64,000 nt of DNA from the NCBI GenBank assembly GCA_038205395.1, contig JBBRBX010000008.1, forward strand, positions 10,826-74,825, written 5' to 3'. The number at the start of each line of letters is the position of its first letter. Positions within the stretch are counted from its first letter, which is position 1. The stretch is from Fredericiella sp038205395 (GTDB lineage: Bacteria > Chloroflexota > Anaerolineae > Caldilineales > Caldilineaceae). Positions 9,662-18,387 of the stretch are shown in pieces. The position numbers and the translations under genes are program-made. The notes beneath the pieces are model-generated. The model was not told the DNA's origin, searched no databases, and saw nothing but the letters and a program-made list of their open reading frames with translations.

Positions 9662-12600
9662 TCAGCGGCTGATTGCCGGCATGTATAGACCGTTGGTGGG
9701 AATCCGCGCCTGGGTGAGCGGGTCGCCCAGCAGCACGAAGGTCATTAGCGGGTCGAGCGGGCCGCCGGCTAAGACATTGGTGTAGCCGGCTTCGACCAGG
9801 CTGCCGAGCCGGGCGCCGGCGGCGGGCTGCAGCGCCAACTGCTGCAAAAAGCCCTGCTGCAGCAGTTCATGGCCGCTCACCACACTGAGGCCGGTCGACC
9901 CCCAGACGGCCACCGCGCCGCCGCCTGGATGGCGAATCAGCCATTCGTCGACCGTGCCGTTGACCGCCGGCTTGACAAACTGCGAGGTGTAGCAGGTCAT
10001 CGCCAGCATGACAAAAGGCTTATTTTGGTTGGCCAATAAGCCCACATCATTGGTGTTGAGCAGCCAGGTTTCACCCGCACCGGGGCTGTTGATGTTTTCC
10101 AGCTTGGCATATTCAAAATGGTTGGCGTGGCCGTTATAGGCGACAAGGCCGGCGCCGCGGCTGAGGCTCAAAATCGTAGCGGACTTGGCTGCCGACGCGC
10201 TGTTGACCCGCCAGTCTTCAGGCTGGGTGCGCGGGGCCGTCTGGTAGTAGCCGCCGCCGACGGGGACCAACATGCTGTTCTGGAGGACCAACTGCCGGTC
10301 GGGAGCGGGATCGTAATAAATGCGTTTTACACCGTCCCGGCTGGGCAGCGCCTGTATGACCTTGTCGCTTAGCGCAGCAAAGTCGTCGGCGGGGTCAGGC
10401 CGTGCATTCTGCTTGTTGTCGAGCGCCTTGATATAGTTGTCGGCTAAAAACACCTTGCCCACGCGCCAAAAATCACTGCTGCTGTCGGGCGTTTCATAGG
10501 CGACGATTTTGCGCACGAGGTCGCTTACTTCCTGCTCATTGCGCACAGGGAAGCGGCCGATCCAGACATCGGCGGCAAACCAGTCGCGCCCGCCGGACTG
10601 GTTATCGCCGCTCACAGGGTTATCCCCGTTCAACTGGGCCATGCAGGCATCGCAGGCGGCTTCGCCAAAATTCTGACTCGTCCCACGCGTGTAGGGGTCG
10701 ACATTGTCCATCCAAGCTGCCACCAGCGTATCGTTGGCGACGCCGCCATAGGCAAAGGGGTCAACGGTGGCGTCCCCCACCAGCACGACGCTGATACGGC
10801 GGGCACTGTTCTGCCAGTCACTCTGCCGGCGCAGGAAATTGCGGATGGCCGGCGCTGAAATCTGCCCATAGCCATAGACGTCATAGATGGTCTGCACATC
10901 GACAAACAGCGGCGCAAATCCCTGCTGCCGGCGCAGCGCCAGCAGCGGGGCCAGCTCTTCCGCAAACAGCGCCGGGCCGATATAGATCGCGTCCGCCGCC
11001 TTGATGTCGCCCAGTACGGCGGCGGCGTGCGTCTGGACGTCCGGTTTGTGCGTCTGCGCCAGATTGGCCAGCAGATAGCGTCCGGCTGCCGCGCCCGCCG
11101 CCTGATTCAGCGTATAGCTGCCGCCTGCGCCGCCCGCCACAAGCAGCGGCGTCTGCGGCTGGGTGACGTCATAGAGCTGCCAGCTTGCCGGCAGGTTGGT
11201 CAGCGTAAACGAAGCTGCACCGCCATCGGTGAAAAATTCCGCACCCGCGCCAATCGTCTGGAAATTGAGGCTGACGGGCCGCCGCCACTGGACGGCGTCG
11301 AGCAGCGCCCCCGAGCCGTACAGCCCATTCGGCATCAGCCGCAGCAGCAGACTCGTCACCGCTGCCGATGTGCTGACGGCTGCTGTGCTGCTGGGCTGTT
11401 TACGACAATCTGGATTCGGCAGCCAGGAGGCGATCTGCGTATCTGCCCACTGCGCGCCGGCCAGCCCTTCTACCTGCATGAGATAACCGGGATCGTTTTT
11501 ATTGTCGCAAGCCGCCAGCGAGAAGGCATAGGCGGTCGATACGATATTGAAGGTCGATACGCCCGCCCGCAGCGGCAGCAGCGTCTGCACCGGCACCGTC
11601 ACCGGCACGGTTTGCGTCAAATATGCGCCGGGCGCGAGCGCAGCCGAGGCCTTGAGATCGGCGTGAAACCAATGATCGTTGTCCGCGCCGTCGTAGCCTT
11701 CCTTGTAAACATGATTGTCACGCCACTCTCCCTGCTCATAGGCGAAGGCGGGGGGGCCGGCAGGCGCAGGTGCAGCCGTTGCCATCTGTGGGCCTTCTTC
11801 CAGCGTCAGCCAGTAAGCGCTTGTCTTGTTCCAACGGTCGCCCACCGTTGTCGCATAAAAGCGCAGACGGTCGCCCGTTTTTTCCACCGCCACTGTGTTG
11901 CCGCCCAGCGTCAGCCGCAGGTTGGCCGGTGCGCTTGCCAGCCCCAACTGGCTGTAGAGCAGCTCTTGCAGTCCTGGCTGCGCCACAATGATTTTGAATC
12001 CATCCCGCAGCGCCGCGTCGTTGACGGGAACCTGCACCTCTTCCACCGCTTCTACATCTGCTCTCTCCTGCCCGGCGGCGGCCGCGGCCGCCGGAAAGTC
12101 CTCCGGCATTGGCTGCGCGCCGGTGACGACGGCGCGCAGTTGCGTGGCGATTTTGGAGACGCCGCCTTCTTGGTAGATCGGGCTGATGGCGACGACCACA
12201 AAATGCCGTCCATGAATGGCGCCGCTGCGCAGGACAAAAACGGGCGCAGCCGGCAGGCTGGGAGCCGCGGGCAGTATATTCGGGTCCGGCTCCCAGTCCA
12301 GCGCCGGCGGCAGTTCCGGCGCAGCGAGCGCCGGCGGCGCCGGCAGATCGCCCGCCGCCAACTGCTCGATCTGTACGGCAGGCTCCACCCCAGCCGCCAG
12401 TGCCAGGGTTACATAGTGGATGGGCAGCTCATAGCCGCCATAGTGTTGCTTCGGCAGCTGCGCCACAGCGTTCAGCGCGGCGGCGCCGACCTGCCCGGCC
12501 GGCAGCGCAAAGCTGATGACCGCATCCGCGCCCTGGCTACCGAGCTGCACGGGGAAATCCGCCGCCGCCGGCTGCGCGGCAGGTGGCGGCAGCTCTTGTG

Positions 12601-12709
12601 CGCTCGCAGGGGCGGGCGCCATAAATCCCGTCAGTAAGACAGCGCTTAGCACTGTCGCAATCAGCAATTTGCGGAATAATTTTCGGATTGAAAAAACGCG
12701 CTTTGTCAT
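9662..12709 (-). CDS. Secreted gingipain-like cysteine peptidase, family C25
   Basis: Large exported protein, 1015 residues from the ATG at 12709, chosen because AAGGAG lies just upstream; a longer frame from 12739 exists. The N-terminus is a signal peptide (KLLIATVLSAVLLTGF, cleavage near ASAQ). A long beta-rich N-terminal half is followed by a C25 caspase-like domain: VVLVGDATVDP, the catalytic histidine in YNGHANHF (His861) and the catalytic cysteine in AMTCYTSQF (Cys906). The protein ends GLYMPAISR, a short C-terminal motif shared with five other exported proteins in this window. It probably degrades external proteins or processes surface proteins. There is no Por-type C-terminal domain as in Bacteroidota gingipains. 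Confidence 0.85.
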   Translation of the reverse strand: MTKRVFSIRKLFRKLLIATVLSAVLLTGFMAPAPASAQELPPPAAQPAAADFPVQLGSQGADAVISFALPAGQVGAAALNAVAQLPKQHYGGYELPIHYVTLALAAGVEPAVQIEQLAAGDLPAPPALAAPELPPALDWEPDPNILPAAPSLPAAPVFVLRSGAIHGRHFVVVAISPIYQEGGVSKIATQLRAVVTGAQPMPEDFPAAAAAAGQERADVEAVEEVQVPVNDAALRDGFKIIVAQPGLQELLYSQLGLASAPANLRLTLGGNTVAVEKTGDRLRFYATTVGDRWNKTSAYWLTLEEGPQMATAAPAPAGPPAFAYEQGEWRDNHVYKEGYDGADNDHWFHADLKASAALAPGAYLTQTVPVTVPVQTLLPLRAGVSTFNIVSTAYAFSLAACDNKNDPGYLMQVEGLAGAQWADTQIASWLPNPDCRKQPSSTAAVSTSAAVTSLLLRLMPNGLYGSGALLDAVQWRRPVSLNFQTIGAGAEFFTDGGAASFTLTNLPASWQLYDVTQPQTPLLVAGGAGGSYTLNQAAGAAAGRYLLANLAQTHKPDVQTHAAAVLGDIKAADAIYIGPALFAEELAPLLALRRQQGFAPLFVDVQTIYDVYGYGQISAPAIRNFLRRQSDWQNSARRISVVLVGDATVDPFAYGGVANDTLVAAWMDNVDPYTRGTSQNFGEAACDACMAQLNGDNPVSGDNQSGGRDWFAADVWIGRFPVRNEQEVSDLVRKIVAYETPDSSSDFWRVGKVFLADNYIKALDNKQNARPDPADDFAALSDKVIQALPSRDGVKRIYYDPAPDRQLVLQNSMLVPVGGGYYQTAPRTQPEDWRVNSASAAKSATILSLSRGAGLVAYNGHANHFEYAKLENINSPGAGETWLLNTNDVGLLANQNKPFVMLAMTCYTSQFVKPAVNGTVDEWLIRHPGGGAVAVWGSTGLSVVSGHELLQQGFLQQLALQPAAGARLGSLVEAGYTNVLAGGPLDPLMTFVLLGDPLTQARIPTNGLYMPAISR

Positions 12710-12851
12710 GAGGCTCCTTGTAATTGCGCAACGATGCAAAACTTACGCGCCTGAAGAGAGTATACTGCAAATTTCATTACAAACAACTGATCATTTGCTT
12801 TCACAGCGATGAGGACTTACAAAAGCGCGGGGATTTGCATAACAGGCTAGC

Positions 12852-12879
12852 ATTATAAAGCATTGGCGGCGCAAAAGAA
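12852..12879 (-). promoter_or_regulatory. Possible promoter of the C25 peptidase gene
   Basis: On the minus strand a perfect TATAAT (12852-12857) is preceded 16 bases upstream by a weak TTCTTT (12874-12879). The leader would be about 135 bases. The rest of the gap 12710-13071 holds only the terminator at 13005-13046. Confidence 0.35.
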
Positions 12880-13004
12880 GGATACTGCTAGGGGAAAATT
12901 TTGCCGCCGGCGGACGTTAAGAGTGCGTTTACCCTACGCCTGCTGAGCGTTCCGATGCTGTTCCTGCGCGTGGGGCGCCGGCGGTTCTGCGGCGGGGCGG
13001 AGGC

Positions 13005-13046
13005 AAAAAGAAGGGCCACTCCCCAGTGGGAGTGGCCCTTCTTTTT
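13005..13046. terminator. Strong bidirectional terminator after the PEP-CTERM gene
   Basis: A perfect 19-bp inverted repeat (arms 13005-13023 and 13028-13046, loop CAGT) is GC-rich at its centre with five A and five T at its ends. It begins 25 bases beyond the stop codon of the minus-strand gene ending at 13072, a classic rho-independent terminator shape in both directions. Confidence 0.9.
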
Positions 13047-13071
13047 GCTGTGTCTCTTACAAAACCAGAAA

Positions 13072-13473
13072 TTACTGCTTGCCGTTTTTGCCGCGGCGGC
13101 TGGCGACGGCCGCCGACAAGGCGGCGAGACCGGTGCCGAAGAGCACGACCGTGACCGGCTCCGGGATCGGCACCGGGCCGGAGGAGGGCACCGGCGTAAT
13201 CGTCACAATTGGCGTCAACGTCACGGTAGCCGTGGCGGTGCCGATTGCGCCGGTCGGTGTAGCCGTCGCTGTATCGCCGGAAACCGGCGTATTGGTGGGT
13301 GTATTGGTTGGTATTTCAGGAGTAGCAGTTGGGGTGAAGGTGGACGGCTCGGCAGTCGGCGTCTCAGCGGAAGGCGCATCCTGCGCTTGCAGGGTGGCAG
13401 GCAGCGCGGCCAACGCGGCCAGCAGCAGCAACACGACGAGCATTCCCATCTTTGCTGAACTTGATCGTTTCAT
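13072..13473 (-). CDS. Small PEP-CTERM-type surface protein
   Basis: Exported protein of about 133 residues from the ATG at 13473; an AGGAGA site lies nine bases upstream, and it overlaps the alternative ATG at 13491. It has a hydrophobic signal peptide (MLVVLLLLAALAALP), then about 70 residues made almost wholly of Thr, Pro, Ala and Ser (TPTNTPTNTPVSG), likely an extended, possibly glycosylated linker. The C-terminus is a textbook PEP-CTERM signal: IPEPVTVVLFGTG, a hydrophobic helix, then a basic tail (ASRRGKNGKQ). Such proteins are sorted by an exosortase, which is not in the window. There is no other domain, so it may be a spacer or surface-coat protein. Confidence 0.85.
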   Translation of the reverse strand: MKRSSSAKMGMLVVLLLLAALAALPATLQAQDAPSAETPTAEPSTFTPTATPEIPTNTPTNTPVSGDTATATPTGAIGTATATVTLTPIVTITPVPSSGPVPIPEPVTVVLFGTGLAALSAAVASRRGKNGKQ

Positions 13474-13865
13474 TGAACGATTTCTCCTCATGTAAGACTA
13501 GTGCGGGATAAAGGCATAAAACAATCTGCAACCCGAACGACAACAAAAACAACAGATAAATTCAAATGTCAGACGAGACGAGATCACTGCGGGCAGCATC
13601 TTCTGCTGTTCCTGAGAAGACAAGAGTACGGCAATGATTTTTTTAGTTTACACCAGGGAGGGCCGGCAAGCAAATGTTGGTTTTGTTGGCGATTTGCCAT
13701 GCGAAACGGCGGCTGCGCGTAAGCTAGTCGTCAGCTAACCGTCGCGGGTGTGCCCATTCTGCAGAAAGCTTTTCTGTTAGAGTGGCACTCATTGTCTGAT
13801 GTCGTCTCGCAAGCGCTGCGGAAACGTTCCGGAAACGTTACGGCGCTTTCCAGTATAGGAGGCTT
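13474..13865. other. Intergenic region between divergent PEP-CTERM and DUF1800 genes
   Basis: This 392-base gap is AT-richer than its surroundings and should hold two divergent promoters; I find no convincing -35/-10 pair. Just upstream of the DUF1800 ribosome site, the 9-base element GGAAACGTT occurs twice (13820-13828 and 13831-13839), 11 bases apart. This one-turn spacing suits cooperative protein binding. No gene is seen. Confidence 0.45.
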
Positions 13866-15674
13866 ATGCCCGTGCCTGCCCATTCCCCATCCAGTTGTTC
13901 TGTGCCGGCGGACGCCGCGGTTGAAACCGCGGCAGCCGCGGCAACCGCTGCGCCTGACGCCGAGCCTGGGCAGCCCCTGCCGGCAGCTATCAGCCGGCGC
14001 AATTTGCTGCGCAATGCCGGCGCCGCAGCGCTGGGCGCTACTGCGCTGACCGTGGCGGCAGGCCAGCCGCAGGCCGCCGCCCAATCCGCCTCACCCTCCG
14101 CGCCGTTGGCCGCCATGCGCTCGCCGCAGCGTCCGGCCGCTTGGGGCGCGGCAGGGGTTGAAGCCGCCCCTGCCCCAGAAATTATCGCGCTCAACCGTAT
14201 GGCATTTGGTCCCCGCCCCGGTGATTTGGATGCACTGCTGGCACTGGGCGCCAGCAGTGAAGAACGGCTGGCCGCCTATGTCGAACAGCAGCTGCAGCCC
14301 GCCGCCATCGACGACAGCGGCTGTGATGCGCTGCTGGCCGGGTTGAATTTGACGACGCTGACCAAATCCCTGACCCAGTTGTGGCAGGATCATGTGCTTA
14401 CAAAACCGGCGTGGGCCGAGCGCATCCTCCCTGCCAGCGAAACGCGCATCGCCACCTTTGTGCGCGCCGTCTACAGCCGGCGGCAGCTCAGCGAAGTGCT
14501 GGCGGACTTCTGGCACAATCACTTCAACGTCTACGCCTTTGATTATTGGGCAGGCCCGGTCTGGGTGCACTATGACCGCGACGTAATCCGGGCCAACCTG
14601 CTGGGCAACTTCCGCCAGATGCTGAGCGCCGTCGCCACCAGCCCGGCCATGCTCTACTATTTGGATAACGTTTCCAATGACAGCGCCGGCCCCAATGAGA
14701 ACTTCGCCCGCGAGCTTTTTGAGCTGCATACCTTGGGCGCGATGAACTATTTCGGCGTTGTGACCAATCCTGACAGTGTGCCGGTTGACGGCGAAGGCCG
14801 CCCGATCGGCTATCAAGACACGGATGTCTACGGCGCGACCCGTTCCTTCACCGGCTGGCGCGTCGACCCCGATACAGGCCAGTTTGTCTTTGACAGCAAG
14901 GCGCACGACCGCTATTCCAAAACTGTCTTAGGTGTGCGGCTGGACGACTTCTTGGGGATTGACGACGGCAACACAGTGCTTGATCTGCTGGCTTCGCATC
15001 CCGGTACGGGCCGCCACATTGCCACCAAACTGTGCCGGCGGCTGATCAGCGACAACCCGCCGCAAGCGGTGGTGGATGCCGCCGCCGCCGTCTTCTACGA
15101 ACAGCGCAATGCGCCCGACCAGCTTGCCCAGGTGCTGCGCGCGATCTTACTTTCCAACGAGTTCCGCACGACCTGGGCGCAAAAGATCAAGCGCCCCTTG
15201 GAGTACACCGCCAGCCTGCTGCGCGCATCCAATGCCGATTTCGTTACCAGCGACAGCTTTTTCTGGATCTACGAGCGGCTGGGCCAACCGCTCTTCCAGT
15301 GGCAGCCGCCCAATGGCTTTCCCGACCTCAAAGAAGATTGGTCCAGCACCATGCCTATGCTGCAGCGCTGGCGGCTGTGCAACTGGCTGATCGACGGCTG
15401 GCGCTACGGCGGCGACGGGCCGGACAAGGACAATCTGCGCATCAACCTCAACGCGCAGATGCCGCCTGCATACAAAACACCCGAACAAATCGTCGACTTC
15501 TGGGCCAACCGTATCTTGGGCCGCGCACTCCCGCCCGCTGAACGCGCCCCCATTGTCGATTTCATGGCCTATGGCCGCAATCTGGGCTACGAACTGCCGG
15601 CCAAGGATATTGAGGAACGCCTGCGCTTTATGGTGGGTTTGATCTTTATGGCGCCGTCGTTTCAGTGGCGATAA
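13866..15674 (+). CDS. DUF1800 family protein with Tat signal
   Basis: Exported protein of 602 residues. A TAGGAGG site lies three bases before the ATG at 13866; a GTG two codons later (13872) has better spacing. The N-terminus carries a twin-arginine motif (SRRNLLRNAG, residues 43-52) and a hydrophobic stretch. The body is a DUF1800 domain: LNRMAFGPRPGDLDALLALG at the start, LADFWHNHFNVY, ENFARELFELHTLG, AKDIEERLRF near the end. DUF1800 genes almost always lie beside a DUF1501 gene, as here (42 bases downstream), so the two probably act as a pair. Their biochemical function is not known to me. Confidence 0.88.
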   Translation: MPVPAHSPSSCSVPADAAVETAAAAATAAPDAEPGQPLPAAISRRNLLRNAGAAALGATALTVAAGQPQAAAQSASPSAPLAAMRSPQRPAAWGAAGVEAAPAPEIIALNRMAFGPRPGDLDALLALGASSEERLAAYVEQQLQPAAIDDSGCDALLAGLNLTTLTKSLTQLWQDHVLTKPAWAERILPASETRIATFVRAVYSRRQLSEVLADFWHNHFNVYAFDYWAGPVWVHYDRDVIRANLLGNFRQMLSAVATSPAMLYYLDNVSNDSAGPNENFARELFELHTLGAMNYFGVVTNPDSVPVDGEGRPIGYQDTDVYGATRSFTGWRVDPDTGQFVFDSKAHDRYSKTVLGVRLDDFLGIDDGNTVLDLLASHPGTGRHIATKLCRRLISDNPPQAVVDAAAAVFYEQRNAPDQLAQVLRAILLSNEFRTTWAQKIKRPLEYTASLLRASNADFVTSDSFFWIYERLGQPLFQWQPPNGFPDLKEDWSSTMPMLQRWRLCNWLIDGWRYGGDGPDKDNLRINLNAQMPPAYKTPEQIVDFWANRILGRALPPAERAPIVDFMAYGRNLGYELPAKDIEERLRFMVGLIFMAPSFQWR

Positions 15675-15716
15675 CGGACAATAACCGGCAATCACGGGGA
15701 GCAAAAGGAAAATTCC

Positions 15717-17099
15717 ATGTTTAAACCGACACGACGTGGCTTTATGGTGGGCTGCTCAGCCGCCATCGCCAGCTTTACCGGCGGCCTCAGTTTTACAGCC
15801 TTCGGCAGCGCCGCCGATGAACCCAATCAGGAGATCATGCTGGTAATCTTTTTGCGCGGCGGGATGGATGGCCTCAACCTGGCGCCGCCCATCGCCGGCC
15901 CTGACCGCGGCTACTACGAAGGCGAACGCAGCCGCATTGCAATTCCGACCAGCGGCCCCAATGCGGCCCTGCCATTGACGGATTTGTTGGGTCTGCATCC
16001 CAAAGCTGCGCCGCTGTATGATCTCTACCAGGCCAAGCATTTAGCCGTGGTGCATGCCGCCGGCCTCACCTCGGACACGCGCAGCCATTTTGACGCTATG
16101 CAGTATATGGAACTGGGCACGCCGGGCAGCAAGTCCGGCACAACCGGCTGGCTGACGCGCCATTTGCAGACGGCGAGCAACTTACCGGCGGAGATCGTCA
16201 TGCCCGCGGTGGCCGCCGGCAGCTTGCAGCCCGCATCGCTGCTCGGCAGCCGCGAGAGCATCGGCATGGCCAGGCCGGATGATTTCCGCTTTAACGGCCA
16301 CTGGCGCTATGGCGACTGGCAGCGCTCCAGCCTGCGCACCATGTATGCCGGTGACTCCTGGCTGCACCAGGCCGGCGCGCAGACGCTGGATGCCGTCGAT
16401 GTCGTCGAACAGGCCGATCCGGGTGACTACACTCCCGGCAACGGCGCCGTTTACCCGCGCAGTGGATTTGGCGACAGCTTGAGCACGGTAGCGCAGTTGA
16501 TCAAAATGCAGTTGGGGCTGCGGGTAGCGACGGTCGATCTGGGTGGTTGGGACACCCACGAATACCAGGGTGAAGCGGGCGGCGGTTACTTTGGCGACCG
16601 CATCGGCGAGCTGGCTACGGGGTTGGCCGCTTTCTTTACGGATATGAGCAACCAGGGCGGCGTCGATTACACTCAGCGCATCACCATTGCCGTGATGAGC
16701 GAATTTGGGCGCAGCTTCCGCCAGAATGACAGCCAGGGCACCGACCACGGCCACGGCAATGTCATGCTGCTGTTGGGCGGCGCGGTCAAGGGCGGCAATG
16801 TCTATGGCGACTGGCCGGGGCTGGCCCCGACCCAACTGTATGACCGGCGCGACCTCGCCATCACCACGGACTATCGCCGGGTGCTGAGCGAATTGTTGAT
16901 CCGGCGCATGGGCAACCCCAACCTGGGTACGATCTTCCCCGGCTACACTGACTATGCCCCGCTGGGCATTGTAGAAGGTGCAGACCTGGAACCGGTCTAC
17001 ACCCCGGTCGGGCCTACACCGACGCCGGACCCAGGGCCAGGGCCAGGACCGGACAGCCCCTACAAACTATTTATTCCCGCCGCCAGCCGCGGCGGATAA
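15717..17099 (+). CDS. DUF1501 family protein with Tat signal and LFIP C-terminal motif
   Basis: Exported protein of 460 residues; DUF1501 belongs to the alkaline-phosphatase/sulfatase-like superfamily. The Tat-like leader is TRRGFMVGCS. Characteristic stretches are LRGGMDGLNLAPP, HAAGLTSDTRSHFDAMQYME, DLGGWDTHEYQGEAGG and MSEFGRSFRQNDSQGTDHGHG; the conserved Asp and His residues resemble metal ligands. After the domain comes a proline-glycine linker (TPTPDPGPGPGPDS) and the ending YKLFIPAASRGG, a variant of the C-terminal motif on five other exported proteins here. It is the partner of the DUF1800 gene upstream. The stop codon lies in the loop of a terminator hairpin. Confidence 0.88.
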   Translation: MFKPTRRGFMVGCSAAIASFTGGLSFTAFGSAADEPNQEIMLVIFLRGGMDGLNLAPPIAGPDRGYYEGERSRIAIPTSGPNAALPLTDLLGLHPKAAPLYDLYQAKHLAVVHAAGLTSDTRSHFDAMQYMELGTPGSKSGTTGWLTRHLQTASNLPAEIVMPAVAAGSLQPASLLGSRESIGMARPDDFRFNGHWRYGDWQRSSLRTMYAGDSWLHQAGAQTLDAVDVVEQADPGDYTPGNGAVYPRSGFGDSLSTVAQLIKMQLGLRVATVDLGGWDTHEYQGEAGGGYFGDRIGELATGLAAFFTDMSNQGGVDYTQRITIAVMSEFGRSFRQNDSQGTDHGHGNVMLLLGGAVKGGNVYGDWPGLAPTQLYDRRDLAITTDYRRVLSELLIRRMGNPNLGTIFPGYTDYAPLGIVEGADLEPVYTPVGPTPTPDPGPGPGPDSPYKLFIPAASRGG

Positions 17100-17115
17100 A
17101 GCGCCGCCGCGGCTG
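17084..17115. terminator. Terminator hairpin spanning the DUF1501 stop codon
   Basis: A perfect 12-bp stem (arms 17084-17095 and 17104-17115, loop of 8) is followed by TTTAAGTT. The left arm encodes the final Ser-Arg-Gly-Gly, and the TAA lies in the loop. It separates the plus-strand DUF genes from the convergent thioester genes. Confidence 0.7.
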
Positions 17116-17150
17116 TTTAAGTTGATCAAGGCCGAACCGAGCACACCCAT

Positions 17151-18221
17151 TCAGTCGCGCAGCATGGGCAGATAAAGTCTGTGCCCTGCCGCCGGTTCTT
17201 CCACCACATCCAGCGCGGTCGGGTCTTCCCAGGTCACTGCCGCTACCGCTTCCACGTTTTCCGTTTCCGAGGCGTTGCTGCCGAAAGGCTGGTCGCTGGT
17301 GGGGTTTGCCTCGCTAATGTATACACCTACAAACGGCACTGTCACGACAGCAGTGGCCGTGATCGTGGCTGTGCCTGCCTTTGTACTGGAGAGGATGAAG
17401 GCGCTTTCGCCGTTGGCGTCGGTGACGCCGCTCGTCTTGTCCAGTGTTCCAAAGGTCGACGCGACGGTGACGGTGATTCCTGCCAACGGCTTGCCCCCCT
17501 TTGTCAGCGAAAGAGTGAAATCATGCTGCGGTGCGCCGGGCAGGATGCGCAAGGTGTCGGTGGGCGTCACCGTCAGGGTGATGGCGCCGGGTAGAAAGAG
17601 CGGCGGCGGGTTGTTCGGGTCGATGGCCTGTTCGACTTCAGCGACCAGCGCATCGTAGGCGGCGATGACCGCAGCGTCAGTCGCTGCATCGCCGGTGGTG
17701 GCGTCCGGCACACGAAGAACGCCGTTGTTGGTGAAATGCCACACGGCCGCCTGGCGCGCCGCCTGCGTGATATTGTTGGTTACATCCGGCGGATAGTTTG
17801 TGATCAAATAGATCAGGCGTGGATCGTCCGCCAGGCTGGAATCGCAGAAGGTGGCGTTGTCGGGGATCGGTTTCAGGATGTCGAGGCAGAAGTTGTCGAT
17901 TTTGGCGGCAGTTTCGGTGACGGTAATCTGGTGCACCGGTGTTCTCTCCTGCAGCAGTCCGTTGTTGACTGTAATGAAAATGGTGATCGTGCCGCCGGCA
18001 GGGTCAACGGGCAGTTGCGTCCCGCTCCCCAGGCAGGCGTTGATGTTGGCCGGCTCCTCCTGCTGCACTGTTGTCCACGGCTTGGGTGTTGCTTGCGCGG
18101 ATTGGTAGCTGCCTGCCCCCAGCAGCGCCGCCAGCAGCGCCGCCATCACCACTATGCGCCGGCAACTCCTTTCATTTCTATTGATTGACATACTGAGTGA
18201 ACGCCAAACCAAAGATTGCAT
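17151..18221 (-). CDS. Thioester-domain surface protein with Ig-like domain (paralogue 1)
   Basis: Exported protein, 356 residues from the ATG at 18221, chosen for the AGGAGA six bases upstream. After the signal peptide (MAALLAALLGAGSY, cleavage near AQA) comes a domain matching the Gram-positive thioester (TQXA) family. The candidate cysteine is Cys112 in NFCLDI and the candidate glutamine Gln157 in RQAAVWHF; in known members these form a Cys-Gln thioester that attaches covalently to host or substrate. A bacterial Ig-like (Big_1 type) domain follows (GKPLAGITVTVASTFG). The protein ends HRLYLPMLRD. Its paralogue lies immediately upstream in the same orientation. The thioester itself is inferred; the short Cys-Gln spacing of 45 residues is unusual. 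Confidence 0.75.
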   Translation of the reverse strand: MQSLVWRSLSMSINRNERSCRRIVVMAALLAALLGAGSYQSAQATPKPWTTVQQEEPANINACLGSGTQLPVDPAGGTITIFITVNNGLLQERTPVHQITVTETAAKIDNFCLDILKPIPDNATFCDSSLADDPRLIYLITNYPPDVTNNITQAARQAAVWHFTNNGVLRVPDATTGDAATDAAVIAAYDALVAEVEQAIDPNNPPPLFLPGAITLTVTPTDTLRILPGAPQHDFTLSLTKGGKPLAGITVTVASTFGTLDKTSGVTDANGESAFILSSTKAGTATITATAVVTVPFVGVYISEANPTSDQPFGSNASETENVEAVAAVTWEDPTALDVVEEPAAGHRLYLPMLRD

Positions 18222-18271
18222 CGATGATCTCCTAAATGTACAGCGTTGAATGGGTTGGATACAACATGAAA

Positions 18272-18303
18272 CGTGCCGCATCCGGGGAATGTAATGCGGC
18301 ACG
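18272..18303 (-). promoter_or_regulatory. Stem-loop in the leader of thioester paralogue 1
   Basis: A 10-bp perfect stem (CGTGCCGCAT, arms 18272-18281 and 18294-18303, 12-base loop) lies about 40 bases before the ribosome site of the gene starting at 18221. It could be a processing or regulatory hairpin. Confidence 0.45.
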
Positions 18304-18339
18304 CGTCACTGCGGGTGCAAGGGGGTAAGGGTGGAACAG

Positions 18340-18371
18340 CGTGCTGCGACAGTCAAAGCTGTCGCAGCACG
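18340..18371 (-). terminator. Terminator-like hairpin after thioester paralogue 2
   Basis: A perfect 13-bp stem (arms 18340-18352 and 18359-18371, loop TCAAAG) starts 16 bases beyond the stop codon of the gene ending at 18388. There is no long T-run, so it may attenuate rather than fully stop transcription into the next paralogue. Confidence 0.6.
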
Positions 18372-18387
18372 GCCGGTTCCGCTAAGA

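Noticed and set aside
9662..12709. Type IX secretion substrate
   Set aside because: Although the peptidase is gingipain-like, there is no Por-type C-terminal domain; the end is the short GLYMPAISR motif.
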